This document shows, in pieces, positions 12,721 to 25,319 of a stretch of DNA of 64,000 nucleotides (positions are counted from its first letter, which is position 1; the number at the start of each line of letters is the position of its first letter). The DNA comes from Cadophora sp. MPI-SDFR-AT-0126 (taxonomy: Eukaryota; Ascomycota; Leotiomycetes; Helotiales; Ploettnerulaceae), in NCBI GenBank assembly GCA_020747065.1, contig JAGMVK010000010.1, positions 372,001 through 436,000 of the forward strand, read 5' to 3'. The notes beneath the pieces are model-generated. The model made no database searches. It was not told the DNA's origin and saw only the letters and a list, made by a program, of their open reading frames with translations. Position numbers and translations under genes: made by a program.

Positions 12721-13129
12721 TACTAATCTAAAAAGCCCCTGAAACTACACTAAAAGCCCCCTGAATCGCTATTAAAGTCCTATTTATAAAGCTAATCTTA
12801 GGACTATTAATAATTAATAATAATTATAATACTAAAGTATTTTTAACTAAGAAGGAGATAAGAGATTAAGAGCTATTAATTAAGCTATATATAAAGGGTA
12901 AAATCACTACACTTAGTCTACTATTTCAGTAATCCTAACGAACTAAGTATAAAGCTCTTATTAAGAGAGGTATTTTTATACTAATTTCCAAAGGCGACTC
13001 TAGAGTAAGAAACTACTATATCTTTAAATCAAGGATAATAAATAAAGTAAAGGGCAAAGAATCTGCAATACTATATAAGAAATCAAAGCTTATTATCTAA
13101 TACTTCAATAATAAAGGCAAGAAGGAGAT

Positions 13130-14500
13130 ATTAACTTAGTCTCCTACTATCTAATAAATAAGCTAAAGATTACTTATCTCCCTAGTTATAACTATAAGGC
13201 ACTTAAACTAAGTCCGAAAGGGGTCCAGTATACGTCTAGTAATCCAAGATATTACCTAAGCCTATATTTAATTAATAATAAAACTCCTTCAGAATATCTT
13301 TATATAGCCGCCGGAAGAAATCGCAGATAAATTCCCTCTTAGCATGATATTCATAGTAATACTCCCTCTCTATAGTATACTAAAATCCGGAAATCACTAG
13401 TTTAATACTTACTATAAGTATTATATAAAAAAGCTTTAGATAGAAATATTAATATATAACCTTTATTTACTAATTAGTACTAAAGAAAGCTACAAGTTTA
13501 AAATCATTAGAATATAAATAAACAATACTCTTATCCTTAGGGATAATAACTTCTTAGTAAGAGAGTAAGATAAGATTATAGAAGCTAATTTCCTAACGAA
13601 GCTAATTTAGGTCCTACTTCCCTTCGAATCTATTATATTTAACAGATATACTATTACTTTAGATAAAGATGATATTTATATATTATAGAAAGAGTAAGGA
13701 GTAAGGCTAGAATTAATTAATATAAAAGTACTAGATTATAAGAAGGTCTATATAAAGTAACGCGCTTATAGAGCTTATATTATAATAATTTACTAACTGG
13801 AAGCTAACTTTAATCTATCGGTAGTAGCGTAATATTAGGATCTAACGATTAATAATACTAAAGCTTTAAACTAACGCCTTTAATAGTAGATAGATAATAT
13901 AAAGAAAGGTTTATAATATATATTAATTAATCTATACTATACTAAACTTTATATCTTTATTAATAGATTATTTACTAATAATAAGAATCTAAGTTCTTAG
14001 ATTAAGTTTCTAATAGTAATTAGAATAGAAATAGAGGAGGATACGGAATTTATCCTCTCTGGTAATATTATTTATATAAGCTCTATAAAATATAAAAGAG
14101 TAATACGTACTATACTCGCTTTGGAGCTATATACTATAGTAGTAGGAATCGATATATTAATTACCTTAGGAACTACTATTAATATAGTAACAGATAAGCT
14201 TGGATTACTACAGCTTCCTACTATAGTATATATAGATTCTTTATCTCTTTATAAGTATATTATTAAGCTTAGTACTACAAAGGAGAAACGTTTAATGATT
14301 AATATAATAGCAATTCGTTAATTATATAAGTGTAGGGAGTTAATAGAGATTCGATGAATTAATAGTACTTGTAATCCTACTAATACTATAATAAAAATAA
14401 CACTAAATAAAGCTCTTTAAGAGCTAATTAATACTAATACTTTAACTATGAAGATAAAGGGTTAAGTTTAGAGGCTACTTGATATTAATTTAGAAGCTAG
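13130..14500 (+). pseudogene. Copia RT and RNase H relic, copy A
   Basis: The RT end is marked by INNTLIL near 13518, the decayed form of the family's DDTLILG catalytic region, followed by NFLVRE. RNase H follows: LYIFINRLFTNNKNLSS near 13950, then LALELYTIVVGIDI near 14110, SLSLYKYIIKLSTTKEKRL near 14240 and INSTCNPTNTI near 14360. The last part is still open from 14121 to 14321. The copy B equivalent spans about 21330-22720. Confidence 0.8.
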
Positions 14501-14509
14501 TTTAACTTA

Positions 14510-16087
14510 TAATCTAGGCTTATAAATTAATAGTACTAATTTGGTAGAGTAACGAAAAGGTTTTGGATAAAGGGTAATTTTTCCTTTGTTATAATTTCCT
14601 TATAACTCTTATTAATTACTTGTAATTATTTTTAGTTATGTTTAAGATATAGAAGAAAGAATAAGTTTAATTTATAAGTAATTACCCTCTAATTTAAAGT
14701 ATTAATAAGTAGCCTTATAATAATACTCTAATAAGGACTAAGTATCAGTTTCACTATAGGGGGTTACTCCTATATACTAGTATAAAGAAAGTATCGCTAC
14801 GAAGAACTAACTATAAAGCTTTTCCGAAATAGGGCTTATTCCCCTACTTATAAGTAGCACTTAGATTAACTAGTGTATTACTAGATTCCTTCTCCCCTAC
14901 GCTACTTAAGTAACTTCTACCCTAATTTCTCTTTACTTAAGGGCCTGAACTTTTTCTATCTTTATCTCTATTATCCCTTATAAGAGTCTTACGCTTAATA
15001 CTACTATAATAAGATATAATAGAAGCTATAGCTTCTTTAACTTACTTCTTTATATAAAAGAGGATCTACTTATAGTCTTATAGAAGTTTTAATTAAATAA
15101 GAACTAAAGTATATTTAGTGAAGATTTAGAATAAAAGAAAAGAGGATTACTTATAAATTAACTTTAAGTAAGATCTACTATCCTAATATAAAGAGCACGA
15201 ATTTCTTCTAATAACACTAAACTCATCTTATCTTAAGTCTTTAGTAGCTTAGTAGCTATAATCTAGAGTTCTATATTAATAGCTATAGTAGTAATAAAGA
15301 TAGTAGTAGTATCTTTACTAGTAAAAGTATAAGTAAGTTCTTAGTACTTAGTATCTAAGAACTAAGGGATCTATAAATAGATTAATTATAGATTATATTT
15401 AAAGTAATTTAGAATTTAGGATTAGAAAAAGGGAGAGAGAGTACTTATAGAATTATATAGGGATTTCTTTTTAGTATAATATAAGTATTTCTTACTCTCT
15501 TACTTATTAAAGAAGTAGATATAGTTCGATTTCTTTACTAAGAATTAAATATAACAAATATAATAGTTTCAATAAGTAGCAGTAAGAGCTCTAAATAGTA
15601 TTAGTATAAGCACTATTTATATTAGTAATTATTTCACTACTAAACTACTTATAATTCTTTTAAATTTCTATACTTACTTTTACTTATTTAATTTAGTATA
15701 GATTATAATAAAATATTAGCGAATATCTCTTAAGATCGAAGGTTTATACACTTATAAGTAATTCTTTAATATTTACTTAAAAAAAGAAAGCTTTAAAATA
15801 GAGAGAGATCTCAGTTTTATATAGCTAGTAATAGCCTTGCTTAGTATTTATTTACTTACTATTATCTTCTAATAAGCTATATTAATTACTTCCGATATAT
15901 AGCTTTTAGGCCATAACTAGAGGTCTTTCAGACTATAGTACTTCCGTAACTCTATACTTAATACACCTATTTTACCTTCTTTACCTACATAGTTACTCTT
16001 TATAACTTTTTTTACAATTAAAATAAAGATTTACTTCTATAATAAAGATTCGCTTGAAAACTATCTTTCCAAAAGAAGATTTACTAG
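14510..16087 (-). pseudogene. 3' tail of Copia copy A with possible antisense coding relic
   Basis: About 1.6 kb separate RNase H from the right LTR, more than a Copia element needs. The plus strand turns pyrimidine-rich here. On the minus strand one frame from roughly 15560 down to 15080 reads as protein-like blocks (QELTYTFTSKDTTT-like, then DKMSLVLLEEIRALYIRIV near 15200) separated mainly by TAA and TAG stops. I recognise no family. The same tail exists in copy B (22700-24278). This could be a lost antisense gene or chance reading in AT-rich DNA. Confidence 0.3.
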
Positions 16088-16302
16088 TATTAGTCCACAG
16101 ACTTATATAAGATATATCTCAATTAGAATAAGGAGTAGGACTACTTACAGAGGCGATTTAGTAGTATTTTAGAAGCAGTATATAATCTAGTATCTCTCGC
16201 CCCCTCTTAGAAATATACAGATTTTCTATATTATTAAGCTTAATATATATATACATGATATTTACGTTTAATTCTTAGCTTATATTCGGTATTGAACCGA
16301 TA
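16088..16302 (+). repeat. Right LTR, Copia copy A
   Basis: 215 bases beginning TATTAGTCCACAGAC, the transition-mutated form of the left LTR start. It ends CCGATA, then AAAAC. A short purine run precedes it (about 16070-16079). Confidence 0.92.
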
Positions 16303-16889
16303 AAAACACTAAAGCTAGTCTAGCGGAAGTACTTTTAGCTAAGTATATTAAAAGATATAAGAGAGTATATTTAAACTTATGATATTTATTAAAGAATAAA
16401 GATAAAACAAATAAGAAAAGCTGGTAAAATAAAGGCACTAAGCTAGCTAAGTAAGCTATTTAAATCTATAACTATAGATTTTATTACAAATCTAGTACCT
16501 TATAAAAGTAGTACTATAAGTAAAGTCGCCGATAGTTTACTAGTGATTATTAATAGATACACTAAAAAGGCAGAATATATTCTTTACTAAAAAACTATTA
16601 ATACTCCTCTTCTAGTACGATTTTTTATAAACTATTAGTTTAAAGACTATAAGCTACTGGTAATAATTATCATAAATAGAGGTTTAGTATTTACCTCAAA
16701 ATTCTGAGAAAAGCTTTACTTCTATCTTTAAATAATAAGAGGCCTCTTAATAGTATTTTACCTATAAATAGATAGATAAACAGAATAATAAAATCAAGCC
16801 CTTAAGGAATAGTTTTAATATTTCATTTATTATCTATAAGATAATTAGATAGATTTACTACCTCTAGTGAAGTTTACTTATATAAATAC
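16303..16889 (+). pseudogene. Gypsy integrase core relic, between nested elements
   Basis: This is a 587-base piece of the outer element exposed between copies A and B. It reads DFITNLVPYKSSTIS near 16473, IINRYTKKAEYI near 16550, INRGLVFTSKF near 16675 and NRIIKSSP near 16785, matching the Gypsy integrase catalytic core (DFIxGLPxS, VDRxTK, DRGxxFTSxFW). Copy B then cuts the core at 16889; the continuation is at 24499. Confidence 0.85.
16885..16889. repeat. Target-site duplication, left, Copia copy B
   Basis: AATAC immediately before the LTR is repeated exactly at 24494-24498. Confidence 0.9.
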
Positions 16890-17104
16890 TGTTAGTCTAT
16901 AGGCCTATACAGGACATGTCTTAGCTAGAATAAGGGGTAGGACTACTTACGAAGGCGATTCAGTGGTATTTTGGAAGTAGTATATAATCTAGTATTTCCC
17001 GCCCTCTCTTAAAAATACATAGATTTTCCACACTATTAAACTTAATATATATATATATGATATTTACGTTTAATTCTTAGCTTATATTTGGTATTAAATT
17101 AATA
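16890..17104 (+). repeat. Left LTR, Copia copy B
   Basis: 215 bases beginning TGTTAGTCTATAGGCC, gap-free against the other three Copia LTRs. Confidence 0.92.
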
Positions 17105-20100
17105 CTAATTAGTAGTTAATACGTACTATAAAGTAAATAGATCATAGTAAGAAAAGTAGCGACTTTAATATTAAGTACTTAATTATACTTAATAGGTAAC
17201 TCTTTAAAACTAAATTAATAAGTAGTAATTTAGGAATAAGAAATAAATATTATATTTAGACTATAAATCTTATATACTTATATATATAATAATAGTAATA
17301 ATTCCTTTTTAATAATTATTAAGTTAATTACTTAACTCTAGCTAAAAAGCTTTTAAGTAAATAATACTATATTTAAAAGATTACTAATTTAGATATAAAC
17401 TATAACTAAAAAAATACTAACTATGTTAGATTAGGAAAAAAGAGTAGAGGAGGAAAAGGAAGTAGCAGAAGTAGTGTAAATAAAACTAAAGCTAGTAGAA
17501 GAATCACTAGAAAATCTAATAAAGTTTTTATAAGAGTTTTAGAAGCTCTTTTATAATAGTAGTAAAAAGAGTGAATTCCTTTTCTAAGATTACTAGGAGT
17601 ACTTTAGAAATTAGTCTTCTTTTTATTTTTCTTAAATAAAGAAATTAGAGTAGATTATATTACAGAATATATTATAAGTTAATAGTATTTACATATAATA
17701 GAATAGAGTACTAGTATTTATTACATTAGCTCAGATAGTACGAGCCAAAGATAATATTTAGCTAGAGAATTAGTTGAAGTTATAGATTCAGAATACTCTT
17801 AAAATAGTACTAGACTAGATTTAAAGCACTTACTAAGTAACGACCTTAATTACCTAAATACTTTACTAAAGAGTACTTTCATTATATTAATGTAATAAAC
17901 TAATAGTAATAATTGATTTTATTGAGTTGACTCTAGAGAAGGAAAAGGAGACGCGCTAATATATTTAGTTAAGAAGTAATTTCCTAAAGGCTAAGGTATT
18001 TCAGAGCTTAAATAATTTTACTATCCTTATCTATATAAAACTTACTATTCCAAATAACGATTTATATAGCGTAATACTACTAGTTTATATAAAAAGAGAA
18101 TTCTTATTTACCCTTAGGAGAGAACTCTTAAATACAGCACTAATATGAAGATTAAATAAGAATTTATTACTAAATCTAATACTAGCCCTAGATATATATC
18201 CGCGAGATAGGTCTTTACCTTTATTTATAAGACCTAGATCTAATAAACTATATATAAAGCAGATACGATTATCTTAGTATATCTAGGATATATTAATATA
18301 GGGCTAATTAAAGTCCTTAGTAAGTCTTAGTAAGATATATATAAAAGAGCTTTAGTATAGTAAGTCTAAAGACTACTTAGATAAGAAACTATATATCTTT
18401 ACCAACTTTTACTAGAAAGCTAGTGTTAACTATAATATTTAGTACTAAGTATTTTCAATAATACTCTAAAATAAAGCAAGTTCGTACTATTATTAGTACT
18501 TATAAAATAAGGAATATAAATTTAATAATCTTATTAAAGTAATACGTACTAATTTTAAGATAGAGGAGAGAGTTAACTAATTCCTTAGTCGCTAGTTTAG
18601 CCTGACTTTTTCGTTATTTTAAGCCGAGTTTTACTAGAAAGGAAGGCTAATTTTAGTTTAGTTAAAGAGCTTTATTAGAGAACTGTAAAGTATTTAACTT
18701 AGCCTTAAAAATAATAATATATAAAACAATAAAACGTTACGCGATAAGCTTATATAGGGAGTATTTAGAAACTCACTTTTTAAGATAGCGTTATTTCAAG
18801 TACTACTTATATTCCCTATATTAATAAATAGCCTTTATACGACTTTAAGCGTAGAAATAACCTATAAATTAGGACTATAAGTAGGAAAATACATTAGGTC
18901 AGGGCTGAATTACTATTATTTCTATATAGCAGATAAAAGAGCCCTTTATTTAGATTAAAGGATTAAGTTTTTAGTAGGTAATAAATATAGAATTAAATTC
19001 TAATCTAAACTAAGTTATATAAGGTATATTATTTATAAAAAAATAAATTACTATAGTAGCTATTATTTTAATAAGAAGTAGAGAGTATTAAAGGTAAAGT
19101 ACTTTATTAAGTGTAAAGTAAAAGGTATAAAGGTAATTAATAATTCTTTCAAGGCTTACTTAGCGTATACTAATGGAATTAAATTAAATTTAAATTAAAA
19201 CTAAGGAGGTCCTAGAATTTAAGAAGATAATCTAGATTTTTAGGATTCTAATACTTCATTATATTTTAATAATTTATTAATTAGTTTTAATAGCGGGAAT
19301 AAAAACGAAAAAGCTTTCTTCACGACTATATTTATAGCAAGTGAGGTAGAATATAATATACGAAACGTTATAAAAAGGCTTAACGAATAAAAGGCATTAT
19401 ATATACTAGAAAGTAAAATTTAAAAGCCGCCCTAGAAAAAGAAGTATATAATATAATAGATAAATTAATTCTTTTAAGGTCTTCTTATTAATATAGAAGC
19501 ATTTAATAAGAACGTAGGAGGTATTAATTAATTGCGTGCGTTATAATAAGTTTAGAATATTAAGTACAATACTAGTTAATTAAGCAGGAATTAGATCTAA
19601 TTTAGAGTTAGTTCTTGTACTTTTCTAGGGATTACTACAGTAGATATTCTAATTAGGGTTTTGAACTTCTATATTATAGATACGGACGTGCTATTCTTAG
19701 TATATTTATAATAACTAAATAAAATAAGTGCGTACTACGATAACTTATAAAATATGTTAATTTAGAGAAATAAAAGATACTTAATTATACAAAAGAAAAA
19801 GTACTTATGACTTCTTTTGGACTAGTATTATCAATTAATCGAATTTTTAGTCAATATAATTAACTAGTATTATTTAATAGAAACAGAGATTCGTTAGCTT
19901 TATAAACGATTCGACTACCTATTAGTATAATATCTGCAATATTTGCTAAACCAAGTTAGCCATAAATTTAATTCTAATATTATATTACGAGTTAAAAAGA
20001 TATATAAGCACTACTAGAAATATGTAAACACTCTACATAGGTTTAGATTCAAATTGCAAGACGATATAGACTTTAATTATATAGTTTATATTAATATTGC

Positions 20101-22699
20101 ATAGTTTAAAGAATAATATATACTTTATATAGTAGACAAGGCTATAAGATTTGGGACTATAAAACTACTTCAAAAGTGCTCCGGTTTAGCTATAGCTCGG
20201 GCTACTTTTAATATATTTAAATTAGTATAGATAGATATATATATTAGATCCCCTGATTTCGTTATTTACAACTATAGAACCAACTTTAATTTTATAGAGT
20301 TTTAGGGTGCACTTAGGGTCGTAGGGAATACGCTTAAACTTATTCTAGTAAAAGTACATCACTTAATTAATAAGGTAAAATAATATCATTATCTACTTCA
20401 ATATACTTATGAAATTATTATAAAAAAGTACTTTAATATAAGTAATAAGGATCGCCTATAGATAATTATTAAAGCTATTAATAATATAACTAGATTAAAT
20501 AGTTTGATTCCTACGCTTCTTGTTTTCAGTGCTTACCTAAAAATAATAGAAATAAATCCTCTAAACCTATTTATTTAATAACATGCGAAGACTATTAAGA
20601 GGGCTATAATAGAGGTGCGCTAAATACATGTAAAACAGTAAGTTAATAATACGCTAATAATCCATAATAGCCCTAGTATAATATATATTTATAATCTTAA
20701 GCTTCAAGATTAAGTATTAGTTTAGTATAAAAAAAAAGAATAAAAGGAATCGTACACTTTTTTAAGAATAGAGGATAAAGTATGTAAAATAGATATAGAT
20801 AATAGTAAAATATATATATTTTATTTAATATTAATACATCTATTTAAGATAGATATATTTAGTATTAAATAAAAAAAAGAAAAATTACCAGATATAACCC
20901 GTGAGCTTAGCTTACTAGTCTAAAAAGTCCCTGAAACTGCACTAAAAGTCCCTCGAATTACTATTAAAGTCCTATTTATAAAGCCAATCCTAAGACTATT
21001 AACAATTAATAATAATTACAATATTAAAGTGTTTTTAATTAAGAAGAAAATAAGAGATTAAGAGCTATTAATTAAGCTACATATAGAGGGTAAGATTACT
21101 ATATTTAGCTTATTATTTTAATAATCTCGATGAACTAAGTACAAAGCTTTTATTAAGAGAGGTATTTTTATACTGATTTCTAAAGGCGATCCTAGAGTAA
21201 GAAGCTATTGTATTTTTAAATCAAGAATAGTGAATAAAATAAAGGATAAGGAGTCTATAATACTATATAAAAAATTAAGGTTTATTATTTAATATTTCAA
21301 TAATAAAAGCAAGAAGAAGATATTAATTTAGTTTTTTACTATCTAATAGGTAAGCTAGAGATTACTTATTTCCCTAACTGTAATTATAAGATACCTAAAC
21401 TAGGTCCGAAAGGGGTTTAGTATATATTTAGTAATCTAAGATATTACTTAAGCTTATATTTAGTTAATAATAAAACTTCTTTAGAATATCTTTATATAAT
21501 CGCTAAAAGAGATCGTAAATAAATTCCCCTTTAGTACGATATTTATAGTAATACTCCCTCTTTATAGTATACTAAAATCTGGAAATTATTAGTTTAATAC
21601 CTATTATAAGTACTATATAGAAAGGCTCTAAATAGAAACGTTAATATATAACCCTTACTTACTAATTAGTACTAAAGAAAGCCACGAGTTTAGAGTTGTT
21701 AGAATGTAAATAGATAATACTCTTATTCTTAGAAATAATAATTTTTTAGTAAAAGAGTAGGACAGGATTACGAAAGCTAATTTCCTAATAAAGCTAATTT
21801 AGATCCTATTCTTCTTCGAATCTATTACGTTTAATAGATATACTATTACTTTAGATAGAGATAATATTTATATATCGTAAAAAGAGTAAGAAGTAAGGCT
21901 AGAATTAGTTAATATAAAAGCACTAGATTATAAGAAGACTTACGTAAAGCAACGTACTCGTAGAGCTTATATTATAATAATTTACTAATTAAAAATTAAC
22001 TTTAATTTATTAATAGTAGTGTAATATTAGAATCTAATGATTAATAACACTAAAGCTTTAAACTAACGCCTTTAATAGTAGATAAATAACACGGAGAGAG
22101 GTTTATAGTATATATTAATTAATCTACACTATACTAAACTTTATATCTTTATTAATGAATTATTTACTAATAATAAGGATCTAAGTTCTTAGATCGGATT
22201 TTTAGTAGTAATTAGAATAGAAATAAAGGAGGATACGGAATTTATCCTTTTCAGTAATATTATTTATATAAGTTCTATAAAATATAAGAGAGTAACGCGT
22301 ATTATACTCGCTTTAGAGCTATATACTATAGTAATAAGAATCAATATATTAATTACTTTAAGAACTATTATTAATATAGTGATAAATAAGCTTAGATTAC
22401 TACAGCTTCTTATTATAGTATATATAGATTTCTTATCTTTCTATAAGTATATTATTAAGCTTAGTACTATAAAGGAGAAATATTTAATAATTAATATAAT
22501 AGTAATTTATTAATTATATAAGCGTAAGAAGTTAACGAAGATTTAATAAATTAATAGTACTTGTAATCCTACTAATACTATAATAAAAACAACGCCAAAT
22601 AAAGCTCTTTAAGAGCTAATTAATACTAATACCTTAATTATAAAGATAAAGGGTTAGGTTTAGAAACTACTTAATATCAATTTGAAAACTAATTTAATT

Positions 22700-24278
22700 C
22701 ATAATCTGGGCTTACGAATTAATAGTACTAATTTAATAAAGTAACGGAGAGGTTTTAAATAAGAGGTGATTTTTTTTTATTATAATTTCCTTATAATTTT
22801 TATTAATTACTTATAATTATTTTTAATTGTATTTAAGATATAAAAAAAAGAATAAGTTTAATTTACAAGTAATTATCCTCTAATTCAAAGTACTAATAGA
22901 TAGCCTTGCAATAATACTCTAATAGGAATTAAGTATCGGTTTCATTATAAGGGATTACTTCCGTATATTAGTATAAAGAAAGTACTACTACGAAGAACTA
23001 ATTACGAAGCCTTTCTAAAATAGAGTCTATTCCCTTATTCGTAAGTAGTACCTAGATTAACTAGTATATTACTAAATTCTTCCTTCCCCGCGCTACTTAA
23101 GCGACTTTTATCTCGATTTCTTTTTACTTAAGGGCCTGAACTTTCTCTATTTTTATTTCTATTATTTTTCGTAGGGGTCTTATACTTAATACTACTATAA
23201 CAAGATATAACAAAAACTATAGCCTTCTTAACTCGCTTTTCTATATAAGAGAGGATCTGCCTATAATCTTATAAAAGTTTTAGTTAAATAGGAACTAGAG
23301 TATATTCAGTGAAGATTTAGAATAAAAGAAAAGGGGATTACTTATAAATTAACTTTAAGTAAGATCTACTATTCTAATATAAAGAGCACGAGTCTTTTTT
23401 AATAATACTAAATTCATCTTATCCTAAGTTTTTAATAACTTAATAGTTATAACTCGGAGTTCTATATTAATAACTATAGTAGTAGTAGAAATAGTAGTAG
23501 TATCCTTACTAATAAGAATATAAGTGAGTTTTTAGTACTTAGTATTTAAGAACTAAGGAATCTATAAATAAATTAATTACAAATTATATTTAGAGTAATT
23601 TAAAATTTAGGATTAGAAAAAGAAAGGAAAAGTATCTATAAGATTATATAAGAATTTCTTTTTAATATAGTATAAGTATTTCTTACTTTCTTACTTATTA
23701 AAGAAGTAGATATAGTTTAATTTCTTTACTAGGAATTAGATGCAATAGATACAGTAGTTTTAATAAGTAATAGCAAGAGCTCCGAATAGTATTAGTATAG
23801 GCACTATTTATATTAGTATTTATTTCACTACTAAACTACCTATAATTCTTTTAAATTTCTATACTTACTTTTATTTATTTAATTTAGTATAAATTATAGT
23901 AAAATATTAGTGAATATTTCTTAAGATCAAAGATTTATATATTTATAAGTAATTCTTTAATATTTACTTAAGGAAAGAGAGCTTTAAAATAAAAAGAAAT
24001 CTTAGTTTTATATAACTAGCGATAGCCTCGCTTAGTATTTATTTACTTACTATTATCTTCTAACGAACTGCATTAACTACTTTTAATATATAGCTTTTAG
24101 GCTATAACTAAAGGTCTTTTGGATTATAGTACTTCTATAGCTTCGTAATTAGTATATCTATTTTACTTTTTTTACTTATATAGTTACTTTTTACAACTTT
24201 TTTTATAATTAGAATAGAGATTTACTTTTATAATAAAGATTCGCTTAAAAACTGTCTTTCTAAAAAAAGATTTACCGG
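22700..24278 (-). pseudogene. 3' tail of Copia copy B with possible antisense coding relic
   Basis: This is the counterpart of 14510-16087 in copy A, collinear and pyrimidine-rich on the plus strand. The same antisense blocks can be followed around 23300-23600. Retention in both copies shows the tail is part of the element and not a local insertion. Its coding nature is uncertain. Confidence 0.3.
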
Positions 24279-24493
24279 TATTAGTCTATAGGCTTATATA
24301 GGATATATTTTAACTAGAATAAAGGATAGGACTACTTATAGAAGCGATTTGGTAGCGTTTTAAAGGTAATATATAATCTAGTATCTCCCGCCCCCTCTTA
24401 GAAATACACAGATTTTCCATACTATTAAGCTTAATATATATATATATAATATTTACGTTTAATTCCTGACTTATATTCGGTATTAAACCGACA
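24279..24493 (+). repeat. Right LTR, Copia copy B
   Basis: 215 bases beginning TATTAGTCTATAGG and ending AACCGACA, followed by the AATAC duplication. The CA end is preserved here, confirming TG...CA LTR termini. Confidence 0.92.
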
Positions 24494-24498
24494 AATAC

Positions 24499-25000
24499 CT
24501 ATTATAAAGCTATTAGAATAAGCCTAAATAAAGCAAGATATAGTATAATGCTAAAGACTCACTAAGGTATTAAGAACGATTCTATAAAAGAGGAGATCCT
24601 AATTACTAAAGAGCGAGTAAAGGAAATTATTAAGAAACGCTAAGAGCTAAAAACTAGCTAGTAAAAGATCAAAGAAATATAAATAAAGTAGTATAATAAA
24701 AACTATCGCCCTATTAAGTTTGAGATTAATTAATAAGTACTGCTTTTAGTAAAGAATATTAAGATAATACGCTTAAATAAAAAGCTAGACTACTAATTTC
24801 TAGGACTATTTAAGATTACTAAGAGGATTAGAAAGTAAGCCTATAGGTTAGAGCTACCCTTAAAGTATAGTAAATTACACGATGTCTTTTATATCTTACT
24901 ACTAAAGCTATACTAGTAAAGGCCCAGTGAATCCCCTAATATTATTTAACTAGACCTCGTTAATAAAGAAGAATAATAAGTAGTTAATACTCTTCTAGAC
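24499..25000 (+). pseudogene. Gypsy integrase C-terminal relic
   Basis: After copy B the integrase frame resumes with ITKERVKEIIKKR near 24605, YNKNYRPIKFEIN near 24690, VLLLVKNIKIIRLNKKLDY near 24737, LGLFKITK near 24800 and a LELPLKYSKLHDVFYILLL block near 24848. This matches the C-terminal region of Gypsy integrases (KPISFxxGDKVLLxxKNI, SKKLxxRFLGPFEI, LPxxxxxHNVFHVSLL). Several stops are present. Confidence 0.8.
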
Positions 25001-25319
25001 TAATAAGTAATTAGAGGAAAGGAGTAATACCTTATATAATAAAAGGGGTTTAGGCTAGCTTATAATTCTTAGTAGCTAAGAGAGAACTTAATAAGCCTCT
25101 AAAACGAAATTAAGGCCTTAAAAGGATAAGACGCTAGCGAGAGAGCGGCGAAGCGTTAGCGAAAATAATTATAATATATTATTACTCTCTAAAAGAGTCT
25201 GACTTTAGGTAATTAGATTACCTCTAGCTAATTACTAGAGAATCTTTGATAATATTATTACCTTTCTGCTTTTACTTATAGGGTTTTATAGTTTTAAAAG
25301 TATAAGTGGATATTATAGT

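Larger units (their letters stand above)
8715..16302 (+). mobile_element. Ty1/Copia-type element, nested copy A
   Basis: 7588 bases between 215-base LTRs (8715-8929 and 16088-16302), with an exact AAAAC duplication. Relic order on the plus strand is Gag, zinc knuckle, protease, integrase, RT, RNase H, which is the Copia order. It interrupts the outer Gypsy pol between RNase H and integrase. Every long frame is broken; the longest surviving run (14121-14321) is a piece of RNase H. Copy B (16890-24493) is the same family and nearly collinear over its full length, with differences that are overwhelmingly transitions. Confidence 0.93.
16890..24493 (+). mobile_element. Ty1/Copia-type element, nested copy B
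   Basis: 7604 bases between 215-base LTRs (16890-17104 and 24279-24493) with an exact AATAC duplication. It is the same family, orientation and domain order as copy A. It lies within the Gypsy integrase core. It is somewhat more AT-converted than copy A in many aligned stretches (for example 17420-17600 against 9260-9420). No intact coding frame remains. Confidence 0.93.

Noticed and set aside
14121..14321. 66-codon open frame as a small gene
   Set aside because: It is the surviving part of a Copia RNase H domain (TDSLSLY-like block) within a mutated element; flanking blocks continue across stops.
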